A DNA stretch of 64,000 nucleotides from Echiichthys vipera. Its lineage: Eukaryota > Chordata > Actinopteri > Perciformes > Trachinidae. The DNA lies in contig OY829657.1 of assembly GCA_963691815.1 (NCBI GenBank), positions 19,113,853 to 19,177,852 on the forward strand, in the 5' to 3' direction. Shown here piece by piece: positions 1-21,060 of this stretch. The notes beneath the pieces are model-generated. The model saw only the letters and a list, made by a program, of their open reading frames with translations, was not told the origin of the DNA and ran no database searches. The translations under genes were made by a program, and so were the position numbers. Each line of letters begins with the position of its first letter. The first letter of the stretch is position 1.

Positions 1-920
1 CATCTGTAAATAAGTCCTAATTATACCTCCTTACAGTGAGAGATTTTTCAAGACAGCTTACAAGTTTGACCATTATGTGACGACACTGAATATAATATAC
101 TTGGTCACACTATGTTTTTCATGAAGCATTCTCAAAAGGCTTTTTGCGAGTCCATCTTAACACTTTAGAAGATATAGATCCTTAATGAATTCCAGTTAAC
201 ATTGAATAGACACAGACAGCAGTATAAAGCCAGGTTGAAAACTAGATAAAAAAAGGTCAAAGAGCCAATAGGCATCTCCACAGGAAAGAGAGGTACACTG
301 TTTCTTTGGATTGAGTCCATAGCAGGGAAGGTCTCAGTGAAATCAATAGAGTAGTGAAGCAGAGCATGGATTTGGCTCAGAGTATAACTACTCATTATCC
401 AAAGGACTGGAAGTCACAGATAGGGCATTTTAATTTACCCGTGACATTCACCCGTGCAGTGTTACCGCACAAGGTGACACCAAAGATGACCTTCACATTT
501 GTGGACAGGGGAGACTGTATCGAATGGTAGTGTGCAATATCTCAGTTACTGTTGTAAGTGTGTGAGCCCCCGCTCCCAATGTCTGGTCCAAAAGGAAAAA
601 TGCACAGGCAGTGAACAAGTGAATTGGTATTTGTGCTGTGAATTACTCCATTGTAGCACTACTTATTAGGGTAGTTAAAAATGTCATTGTCTACACAACA
701 CAGAGACGTTTTTCCTGTTTATGCAAATCAAAGTGAAAAAAAACACTGCCTGACTAGTCCAGTTTTCCACAAATTATCAAACCTGATTATGCCATTGTGG
801 TTCTTTTTACAAACCCACACAAGATTCATTAAGCAGAAAAAAAGCACAAATAAACACAACTAGAAAAACACTGGCATCAGTCTTTGGTGTTGGATTCACA
901 GAGAAACCAAGAGGCCTTAC
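1..920. other. kiz intron downstream of exon 9 (left edge)
   Basis: No further kiz exon with good borders was recognised on the minus strand. The open frame at 165-395 minus (SSYTLSQIHALL and onward) lacks kizuna-like sequence and a good acceptor. AT-rich intronic sequence with no identified repeat. Confidence 0.4.
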
Positions 921-10648
<9,728 letters not shown>

Positions 10649-10900
10649 TTTTCTTGTCTGCTTTGTCGCTACTACAGGCAGAGCAGAGACGGGGCAGAGT
10701 TAGTCTTTGGTGTTTACACTGGTTACCATGAGCACCGCTACCCAGAAGTCCTTGCTGATAAACACAGAGCATGTGGTGCGATTATGGGCGCGAGCTCCCC
10801 CTGGATATAGAGTTATATACACGATGCAATGTATTTCTAATTGTAGAAACAATAATAACATAAATTACAAGACAAAGAAGTTAAACATAAAAAAGTAATG
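10649..10900 (-). promoter_or_regulatory. kiz: kiz 5' UTR and proximal promoter (approximate)
   Basis: Sequence immediately upstream of the kiz start codon. It has no clear TATA box at a plausible distance and moderate CpG content. An RFX X-box-like element sits about 75 bases upstream of the ATG. The transcription start cannot be placed from sequence alone. Confidence 0.4.
10722..10735 (+). promoter_or_regulatory. RFX X-box-like motif upstream of kiz
   Basis: The 14-mer GTTACCATGAGCAC fits the X-box layout of two half-sites around a 2-base spacer: the left half GTTACC fits RYYNYY fully, and the right half GAGCAC fits RRNRAC except for one base. RFX sites are common in promoters of centrosome and cilium genes, which suits kiz. 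It is a single imperfect match, so chance is possible. Confidence 0.35.
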
Positions 10901-11839
10901 AAGAAAAACAAAAACAGCATGGCGTCAGCTAAACTAAGGCAGTACATTTGAAATGCCTTGCTGTTTTGTAAACTTTATTGAAACATATTCACCCCTCTTA
11001 AATACACACACACACACACACTTTAAATTGTTGAAGTTGCTGTTATGTGGCAGCAGTACCATTCTAATGATTTGTGAATGACTGAAGCAGTCCTTGAGTA
11101 TGTATATACTTATACCCTTACTACAAGCCTGACTCAGAAGTTGAAATTGCGTGTGAACGCAGTAAAACCATTGACAGTTATGACCAAGCCCCCACCACAG
11201 CGACTTCCTGGTTGATCCAATACGGAATTACCAAAAACAGTAGTTCTCTGAGCGGCCACTAGGTTAAACAGGCCGTTTTCACAGCATAATTAAACCTTTT
11301 TAAGGCCTGGTACAAAAAAAAACATTCCGGTCTGTATGTTTAGGTCATATCTCCATGACAACAGTGGGGGTGGGGGGGTGTTATACCAGGCTAGTTTTTA
11401 TTTTATTGGAGGTAAAAGTTTATGAATAATTAGGGGCGCAGCCTCTCGATTGACAGCTAGCCTCTGGCTCTCTAACTCCGACATCTCGACACAGACTGCT
11501 GTCATTCCTGTGGTGGTGTTACTATAAGTGACAAGATGGTTTGCTATTCAATCTCGAAATAATTTCAACATTGACTCCCACACCCGTTTATCTAGTAATA
11601 TGTTCTGTTAGCCTAGCCATCGCTCCCGGGCGGTGGTGCTAATGTGAGCTAATGTGGCTAATTTTGTAAACGTCAGCTGGACGCCCGTATTTTCCTCTCC
11701 CAACGTCACATCAATGCCCTTTTTTGGTCAGAGGTGAAGAGGCGGAGTCAAAGTCTGACAAGATCGCAGCTGCCAGAGGTGAGTACGATTTGACCCAGAT
11801 TCCCAGGGTCTTTTTCGGCAAATACTCTCATCAAATAAG
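10901..11839. other. intergenic, repeat-like block upstream of kiz
   Basis: No coding sequence. A short (CA)n lies at 11006-11021. From about 11130 to 11480 the sequence (CCTGGTACAAAAAAAAACATTCC..GTATGTTTAGGTCATATC..GGGGCGCAGCCTCTCGATTG) has the look of an interspersed teleost repeat that I recognise only vaguely. Class unassigned. Confidence 0.35.
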
Positions 11840-11979
11840 CCATCGAGACAATTTTTTGTCATGTTACAACTATTAACGGAGAAATCCCTGAAATTCGCTA
11901 ACAGCCAAATGCGGCTAACACTGATTAGCTCATGGCAGCTCAGTGAAGGCATTAAAGCGGCTTTTTTAACCACTAATAG
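11840..11979 (+). repeat. inverted repeat, left arm
   Basis: About 140 bases whose reverse complement reappears at 12749-12898 at roughly 80% identity. The central match GCTAACAGCC..ATGCGGCTAACACTGATTAGCT is nearly exact. Together with the right arm it could be the terminal inverted repeats of a foldback-type DNA transposon. Confidence 0.85.
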
Positions 11980-12590
11980 AATAGAATAGAATTACTTTAA
12001 TGATTCCAGACTGGGAAATTATTTAGTAACAGCAGTAGTAGTGGGTCAGCAAATAAACACTTTGTACATAACATAAATAGAATCCAATATATAAATAGTG
12101 TATATATACAGTGCACAGTGGGCTATAAACAATAAACAATAATAATATATACAACAAAATATGCTATAACAATAATAACAATAATAATTAATACAACAAA
12201 ACAGTAGAGAGAGCAGAGTTCTCTGTCAGGCAGAGGTGGGAGAGTTATTATATACAGTGATGGATTGTGGCAGGAAAGATTTCCTGTATCTACCCTTGCT
12301 TCGATAGCAAAGCTGAAGCAGCCTTCTGGAGAAGGTGCTCCGCTGTCTGACCAGTGTGAGTTGGAGAGGGTGGAGAGGATTATCCATGATGGATAACAGT
12401 TTTTTTAGTGTCCTCCTCTCCACCACAGCCTCCAGTGTGTCCTGTTTGCAGCCAATCACAGAGCCAGCCTTCCTGATCAGTTTGTAATACTGCTCATAAC
12501 ACCAAACCTCTGCAGTAGTTTGGTAAGAGTCCCTGGACATTAACCAAAGCACCAATGGGCTCCTTCCTTTGGATTGCATTTCGTGATTGA
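11974..12590 (-). mobile_element. 5'-truncated LINE (non-LTR retrotransposon) 3' end
   Basis: The minus-strand open frame at 12579-12226 encodes about 117 residues ending in a pattern (RRLLQLCYRSKGRYRKSFLP and then ITVYN) typical of the C-terminal tail of fish LINE ORF2 reverse transcriptases. The upstream segment KLIRKAGSVIGC fits the same tail. On the minus strand the element ends in ATTAAAG followed by a short (ATTCT)n repeat, the usual short-tandem 3' end of L2/CR1-like elements. The endonuclease and polymerase domains are gone. It sits inside the inverted repeat. Clade not determined. Confidence 0.75.
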
Positions 12591-12748
12591 CTTGAATGGA
12601 CTTTACTACGAGAGGAGCTGATACCGGGGCCAGTTGGCAGGTCTTTCAAAACACTCTTTCTATAAACTCTAGTACTAACTCCGTTGTTGGTGTTAATGTG
12701 TAACGACTCTTATCATTCTACTGCAGAGGCTTGGTGTTATCATGAGCA

Positions 12749-12898
12749 GTATTAGTGGTTAAAAAAAAAGCTGTTTTAATGCCTTCATTGTGCTGGCCCG
12801 AGCTAATCAGTGTTAGCCGCATTTGGCTGTTAGCGACTGTTCGCGACTCTCCGGGATATCTCTGTTAATAGTTGTTACACGAAAAAATCTGTCCAAGG
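12749..12898 (-). repeat. inverted repeat, right arm
   Basis: Partner of the arm at 11840-11979: TATTAGTGGTTAAAAA at the inner end, AATCAGTGTTAGCCGCATTT in the middle, then TTAATAGTTGTTACAC near the outer end. Confidence 0.85.
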
Positions 12899-15800
12899 AG
12901 GGTAGTTTGTTAAGCCAAATCATTTTATGGATAAAGTATTTTCCTAAGATAATGATCAAATGAATTATGTAAGTTTCATCTTTTAAAACAAAGTCTTCCA
13001 CTGTAGAGTAATGCTCCACTGTAGAGTAATGCTGTAAACTTGCGACAAAACAAGTTGTCTTGCGGTCAAAAAAGCTCTGTGTAAGTAAGAAGTGCCAGTC
13101 AAGTATTCTGTGTAGGCCTATTATTTTACCCCAACAGACTCTTAATATTTATATATTTTTATCTTTAATATAAACACATAGTACCTTTTCATGAAAGATA
13201 TGACGTTAGCAATGATTAAATGTCTTTTTTTATTTACCATGGTACATTTAAATTAAAGTTGAAATTACATGATGCTTCCAGGATTTAAATGGACCTAATA
13301 CTTCAGAGATCCCCACCATTTTTGACAAAACAATGTCTGTAACCTTATGGGGCTAAATACCAGCCATTAAAAGGTCTTCATTTGATAAGCTTCCCCCCTC
13401 TCGATCAGATACAGATTGATGTCTCGTTTACGTAGATGGATGACGTATCATCCCCTGATCTTGTCTTGCCTTATCAAAGTTCACTACTGACAGTTCTCAT
13501 AATGTCATGTTTTGACTGCAGCAGCATGTCAATTTGTCATATCGACAACACTACACACATCCTTGCTGTAATTCTGAAATTGACAGCCCCATCCAAATGC
13601 ACACCCTAATCAAGCAATTTCCCCAATTCCAGTCCCATCAAATTGCTCTTTAGCTGTTGAACTGGGGAGTTTTGTTGTCCTTTTCTAATGCTAATCTGCC
13701 CTATTCAGCATCTCTCTATGAGGCTATTTGTTGTGAAATAAATCTGCTTGTTTGCCTCCTGCATGTATAATTGATATTGTTGCCAGGCTTTTTGTTTGTG
13801 CCGTGGAGAGCTGAAAGGCGGTACTTTGGAGGTGATGAAGAAAATGGCACTTGCAACATTGCCGTTCCAGCTGCGCTTATCTGAGGTTGAGCTGAGCAAG
13901 TGATCGACCTTTGTTGGATGTCATACCACGCATTCATGCTTATATTTTCAGCAGATTATGGTTCACACTATAGACAACGTTCACAACCACCCTTTACTCA
14001 TGATACCCTCCCAAACATTTTGTATCAGGCAGAAAACTCATCAAGATGTACTGGCACCATGTGTGAGATTGCATTAAAAGTAAAGACTCTCCAGTTAAGG
14101 TAAATGCATAGTGGTGTGTACAATTTCAGTCACATTTCACAGAAAAATGCACAGAAAAACTAATGAAGTCTTCTAGCACACTGTATTCTTATCTGCATAT
14201 TTCTTGAACAACATTCATTTTAACTCTACAGCAGGTAATCTATGGTACAGTACAATTCCTTCCTAGTCAGAAAAACTAAAGCCCAAATGGTGCAAAACAA
14301 AAACAGTTTTTATGATAGAGTAGGTATGGTTTTTACAAGTGTTTATCAGTAAAAACAAAAAAGTGCTATGCATTTATTTTTTAAATATTACTAGATGAAT
14401 GGCTGCACTGAAAATATTATTTATACAGTGTTTCTACACTATTTCTGCCTGCTGCTCCTCTGAAAACATACAATGTGTAAGGCCATTGATATGCCCTACA
14501 GAGGTCACAATTTGCATGAGAATTAACAGCTAGTAAATTAAATTGATATTCAGTGCACATCTCCCTTGAATCCTTCAGACCTTTGTTCCCCTGCCTGGCA
14601 TAGCCCATGTTCAGCCCCTAGCTAGTCAGAAACATCTGTGCAGTTAATAATTTGATAAACAGCTTACACAAATGCTAAATTATCTTCTCCGCCCCTCCGT
14701 TTTTTCTTTCTCCCCTTGTGTGAGACTTGGAACAGTTGGCTTACCTCTCTGTGGTGTTGGGTTTATCTGTCTTTTGTGGCTGCTCCTCCACAGCTCTGGT
14801 TTTCATCGCTCTCCCTTCACTCTTTTCACTATCACTTAGATACTGAAGCAGTGTTTGGGGTTAATGCAAATCCTCTCATCTATGAAGAAAAAGGTGTCGG
14901 AGTTGCCCATTGTGGCAAGTTTAAAATGAACTTAGTGTGATTTGTTATTCATTCATAGTTCTGTCTGGATAGCATTTACAAAAATGCTGAAGAAGAACTG
15001 TGACATTTATCAACACATTTTAACATTTACAATGCCATTGTGTTTCCATTGAGTTAAAGCCTATTGTTTGCCCAGAACTCGGATGACTCCCTGTGAAATT
15101 GCAAATTAAGGTCTGACATTTTTTTCCAGAGAGCATTCTACATCAGAGTGCAAAAGCTTTCAAGTTCCATGTGTTAATTCAATGGTCACTTGTTTCTATA
15201 ATTGGCTGATACCACTAGCGAAAGAGATTTGACCGGGCTTTTATAATCGTTTCAAAAAGTAGGCACTTGTAGTTGGCACAGGTATAGTTAGATTTTCACA
15301 GAGTTATATTAAAAAGATTAAATGTGTCCGGATGATGATATTAGTAGTATCTGTTCAGAACTAGGTCTGATTACAAAAAATTCAAAACGATACAAAATAT
15401 CAGTCTAATCTTTATATATTTGTGTGTGCGGGCACATGTGCCAGCATGCCTGCATATGGTTTATTTTTGTGTCTATGTTTTGTGAGTGCGTTTTTGTCTA
15501 TGAGAGGACAGCAATTAGTTAAGTGCTATCAAGTGGATGAAAAGCTGCAACGAATCCCCTTTATAATTTCATGGAAAAGAAAGCTGACAAAATAGGACGT
15601 GGTGGACGGGAACTAGTTTCCAATGCTTGCTTTTTCATTTGCGACTGAAGAAGAAATTGAACACCAAGAGGCTGTGCTAAGCTGTGTTAAGACACATTTT
15701 TCAAATATAGAGTTGTTTCTTTAAACCTTGATGCTGTGTCCTCTATCACTACAGATGAGCGAGGCGATCAGATTCAGCATGATACTGCACTTGTTGGTTA

Positions 15801-16980
15801 TTTGAATAAACATCAGGGCAGTCTGGAGTGCTGTCTGAGAGCACAATGCTTCAGTGTGGTTTTGAACAAAGACTCCCAGGTCTAATGACAGTGGCCTGTT
15901 GTTCGTGTATGCACGCCTTGTGATGTCGTAGTTAGCCAAGTGGATTCTTTCTTTATTTTCTTAATTTTAAAAAATTCTTTCCTTCCTTTTTCCAAACATT
16001 TTTACATGCTTGCAGCCCACAAGCAGATCCTGTCACTGAACGAGAGAGAAAGGAAGGAGACGATCATCTGTCAGTTTGAAAAGAGTCTAAGAGCCTAGAG
16101 TTTGACAGACAGCTGATACAGCAGCGAATAAGGGTGGCGCATGTGGTTGTTAGATGGGGAGATTCATTTGGGCTTGGCTGTTTGGGTCAGACGTCTGACA
16201 GCCAGGGCTTAAAGTTTGCTCATGTAGTAGGCCTGATTGGTTACACTGATCCCTAGCTTTGTAAAGACGGTGCCCTTCCACCTCCATGTTTACCAGCTCA
16301 GGTAGCAATGAACCGGCTGTCAGGCAGCGGGTGACTTACACTGGGGTGAAACTATTACTGATGACCTAGATGGTAGCTTGAGTTGTTTTTGGTCTTCTTG
16401 TCTCACTATGCATCAGTATCTGGTCTGTTCAACTAATGTATACCCAGTAAGGTTGTAAAAAGTATAGATGCTCTAAATACTTTTTCTAATTCCACATTAT
16501 AAAACAGTACAATCTCTGTTAATTATTCATTTGATAGTATTGAAAATATTGAAGCTATTAAAAAATATCTACAATCTGCAATAAAGAATTTCAATCAATC
16601 ACATTAATACAAGTGTGCTGGCATGTTCCTTTTCTCTACCAGCACTGTGAGCAGGTTGTTTATTTAAAAAAAGAGAGAAGATTATCGTATTTTGTTTGCC
16701 TATGACTTTTCTTTTCTTTTTGCTGTGGTATAATTTTTTTACACTATTGAATCAAAGTTTAACATTCTGGTATCGTGACAATCTAGTTATTACCCAGGTT
16801 TTGAATATGTTACTGCAATGTTACACCTATTTAAAGTGGAGGCTGTTTGTCAGTTTTAAGTGTACCTTGCAGTATACCTGCAATAACATTGTGTATACTG
16901 TAAAAACTGCAATAATGGTAGATATAATCAGCAATTTCTATACATAATCAAACATAAAGAACCAATATCTTTAACTTCCT
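12899..16980. other. intergenic, no gene recognised
   Basis: AT-rich DNA with no exon-like open frame on either strand. There is a direct duplication of an 18-mer TCCACTGTAGAGTAATGC near 12997-13033. Otherwise I see nothing that can be named. Confidence 0.5.
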
Positions 16981-18420
16981 GTGAGTAACCATAATAGACA
17001 AGCAGCCAGGAATAAACAGCTCATTATACAAGCACCTCATCGTACTCCCAAAGAGCCAATCCAGTCCTGGATGGCCCATTTGACCTCATTCTCCCGGAGA
17101 GGCCCACAGGGCACATGTCACATCCACATTAAGGCATTAGGGAATGCTTTATTTGTTTGTGTGAGAAACATCCTCTTCTGTCTCTTCCGTGGGTCACACT
17201 CGGTTGACACTGCTACTGGATGTCATTGCGCTTATGTGGGTTTAGTCTTCCAGGTCAAATTATCTTTCGATTTGAACTGAAATTGGGATTGGCAGAGGCC
17301 AGGATCAGCTTGGGCCCAGGCCCTCTCCTCTATATTAAGCCATCACAGTGCTGTAAGGTGAGCTCATATAATGAACTCTGTCACCACTGCCACTGCACCA
17401 ATATCCCCACAACACAGCGTGCATATTGATTGCAGATTGTGAGTGCGACATGTGTGCATGTGTGTATGTAATGTATGTGTGCATGCTCACGCAAGCTCAC
17501 CTTTTTTTCTAGCAAGGAGCAAGGGAATCGTGTTACTCTCCGACTGATTAGAAAGCTCATGCATAGGAAATCACGATAGAGACACTGCTCCCCATCTGCC
17601 CGCAGTGCAGGTGAAAACAATTTACACATCGGCAGGCTAATGGATACATTCATAGGGAGCACAGAGGGAAAGAGGGATCAAGGGGGAGAGGGAGAGAAAA
17701 ACAGAGAGGGAAAAAGAGAGGGCTTGTAATGGGCCCAGGCCGATGCAGGCCAGTGGCCCTGCTCATGCGGCCAAGCCAGATAGCAGCATATCAGATAACA
17801 CATAATCACCGGGGTCAGGGACTAATGAATGTGGTCATGGCCCACCAGAGCAGGCTTTTGCCCGCGCTAAAGACACTTGTAAACAATTCGGCTGGGTGAA
17901 ACATGGCAATAATATGTTGATTCAGCAGGTAATGAGGTTCTCCCTGAACCAATACCCCCAGCTTACCCCTCTCCCAGGTTGGGCCAGTGAAGAGCAAAGA
18001 GCCAGCTTGGTGAACGTACACCTCTGCCGATGACCTTTCCATGGCAGTAAGGACATGAGGCAGTCTGAAGAGGACTATTCTCGTATTGCACAAGGCTCTG
18101 AGTGTCAGAACTTTCATTCGCAGCAAGCAAATGAACAGGCAGGCGCTGCATGCTAATGAGTGGCAGGCTATTTTCCACCTTTTTTATCTGCACATTATGC
18201 TCTTGACTTTGGAGAAGGTGGGAATTAGGTTGGACCTCAGTGTCAGGCTGCCTGATGGCTCCGCTCAGGAAAAACTGGTAATTGAAGCCGATGGCTGCCG
18301 CGGAGGAGGTCTGAATTTGGAAATAAACAGTTTCAAGCACTGCACGTCATTTCTAGAGAGATGACAGGGGGAATGGAAATGAGCTGTCTGGATCTAATGT
18401 GATTTCGCAGCAGGGAAAAA
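16981..18420. other. non-coding island, CNE-like
   Basis: Moderate-GC sequence without simple repeats or sustained codon structure, standing out from its AT-rich surroundings. It contains a forkhead-type TGTAAACA at 17878-17885 and several ATTA cores. The open frames here (for example 17963-18340 minus) overlap in several frames and resemble no family. Candidate regulatory sequence. Confidence 0.3.
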
Positions 18421-20740
18421 AAGGGGCCATCTTTCAAACAACAATTCCACTCATTAGGACTTCAGTGCCACCGTAATGACGAGAGACCAAGTTGCTAAAT
18501 TCAAAGAGGACAATTAGGAAATATTGGCATCCAGACAAACCAAGTAAACGACACAAGGCTCTGAATTCTGCATATACTGTGACTTGACATCGTGAGATAC
18601 ATCTAAAAGCTTATAAGGGGAATTAAGTAAAAGCAAGAAGTAGCATCTTCTTGTTGAAGCAGCAACGTCATTATTACCCCTTGTTTATTAGCATAGTGGT
18701 AAATAGACCAATTCATTCCCCTCTCATAGGTAAGGTAAGTCATTCATGCTTGATACCATGCTTATCAAAGGAAAATGCGTCACATTAAAAGCCTGTTTCA
18801 CAACGTTTGTTTTCAGATTTGAATTTGATAATATCGAAGAAATAAATTGAAAGTATACAAATGTATTTTGTATTGGAAATTCAGCTTCCCATCGCTGACT
18901 CCATTTATTAACAGTTTACATTTTTTGTTTCTGTGGTTTTAAGGGTAGTCTATAATACATTAGTATGCATAATAGCAGATGCTAAACTGTGAAGGAGTTG
19001 TTGTAGGAACAGCATGACAGTAAACAGTGTAACAGTAAATGGACTGCAGGAGACAGGCTAACTAGAAAGCTATTTTTTTCTAGTACACCCCTCTGCAATT
19101 TTGGCAGATGTGGCCTCTTCACCTTCCTCTTACTTGGCCCCAATCCACATTACCCCCTGTGGCTACCACCAACTTCTCAGGCTCTGCAATGCTGCGTAGC
19201 GTAGTGCTATGTGTGTGTCCACTGCATCACTCTCCCCTAGGAGCCACTGCCTCTCCCTATTTCAATTTCCAAAGGATTACCAACAACAATGCATATCCTC
19301 AACAGTTGTGCAAAGTTCCACCACTCCCCTCCTACATCAGCTCTTCCCCTAGTTGGCCAAACAAAGCTGTGAACCACAAAATGTGACTTGTAGACTTTTC
19401 AAGCAGGATTCCATGAGTTGAATGATGGTTTGCTCATTAAAAACTTTCAGCATGGCTGCTGTGTTGATCTCTTACTGCATTAGGGTAATTTTTTTGTTTA
19501 AATACGTTCAAATGACAACAGCCGTTAATCTCTGATGCTTTTTAATGTGGCATGTAAATAAAAAATGCAACCTTCCATGGGTGCGGCATGCAACCTTGAT
19601 GTAGCGGGCGAGACCACAGGGGTTTCTTAAACTCCGATAGCCTTCATGCTCATGAATAAAACAGGGGGTTTAGGGGGCTTCCTGTGCAGCTAATTCACAG
19701 TGCCGAGCTTCCAATCTGTTTTTATGGTACTTGGGCGGAACAATTTCTCTTCCCATGCTTCAGGGCTGCACACAGCACAGACAGCGGATTCTCGGCAGCT
19801 CGTACAGGGATAGTAATTTGCCATAATCAGTCATTGTGCACTGGTGAGTTCAGCACAAGCTTAGACATGATACTTTGTGGTGTTTCTTGAATTTTATGCA
19901 AATAAACAAAGCAGCACAGCTTCGGAAATGCCCTTCATTTCTAAAATGATAATGTCTGTTAGCATGTAACCGCCAACGCAACTTTCATGAAGCTGTTGGG
20001 TATGAGTGACTTATGTATTAGCTATTTTATATCGGTTGTGTGTTAAGAATTTGTCATAAAGTACAGTGATCTTTTAGTGACTGATTATGATTAACCTTGT
20101 ATCTATTTCTAACAGAACCTGTAGTTAAAATACCAAGAAACAGATTGCCATCACTCACTGCAATTAGTAATGAGGAATGCGGTTCTCTTCCTTGTGAGTC
20201 CTGTTTGCAGACTCATTACCAGGCCCTGCTGGTTTCTCCAGCACTGAGAGGAAGTTAAACAAAGCGCCACTCACACGTAGCCCCTCCGCGGCGACAACAG
20301 GCTCCAGACCCATCGCCAAACGCTGAGAAGTGAAGGACCTGTGAAAACAAACCACTACGACACCCTTCACTCTTTCTTCTACTCGACCGCACCCTGTCAC
20401 TACCCAAGCCAATCACTAGTACCTCAAGCTATGTTAAGAACTGAGAAAACAAACCACCGGGCAATAAAGCTCCAAACCTCTCCATCTTAAATCTACCATG
20501 CACCTCATCATGTCACAGATTAGTTATAGGTGTAACCATCCCACCATCTTTTCTTGAAGTGAAATAATTGAATTTCTGATTATCTTTAATTACCACAAAG
20601 AATAAATTGTAATTTTTAATACAGACCTTGTACAGACAAAGGCACACAGAAGTAGAACATGGAGGAAGATGTACATATTGATATACTGCATGTGTGCGCA
20701 CACCTACAGTATACACGCACAGAAGGGGCAGAGGGGACCT
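18421..20740. other. intergenic, no gene recognised
   Basis: Mixed AT-rich sequence. No exon, RNA gene or recognised repeat was seen. Confidence 0.45.
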
Positions 20741-21060
20741 AATTAAATGTAGACAGTGACTGTGTGGACTGGCTTACAGTGGAGCGGGGCCCCAAGCTGC
20801 CACAGCAACAGTTCATCTTGGCCAATTAGATGATGCATCAAAGCCGGAGCAGCCATAAAGCGATGGCCTCACAGGCGACATTGTTGTGTGTGTGGTCAGC
20901 AATCAGCAACGTCCCCTGCTGGGATCTGCCGCCGTCAAAGCCGTAGAGAGAGTCACCTGACAACAGCCAGTACAGCAGAGGCCTGCCTGCCTGCTGTGTG
21001 ATCTTCTGCTGATGCGTGTATGTGACGGAACCACAGGCCTCTGGGATGGAAGTAATGCAA
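20741..21060. other. non-coding island, CNE-like
   Basis: About 320 bases of relatively GC-rich, repeat-free DNA containing CCAATTAGATGATGCATC and a CCATAAAG (caudal/Hox-like) element, bordered by AT-rich sequence. No coding frame. Confidence 0.28.

Noticed and set aside
165..395. Minus-strand open frame considered as the last kiz exon
   Set aside because: No acceptor in phase with exon 9 and hydrophobic end unlike the acidic C terminus of kizuna.
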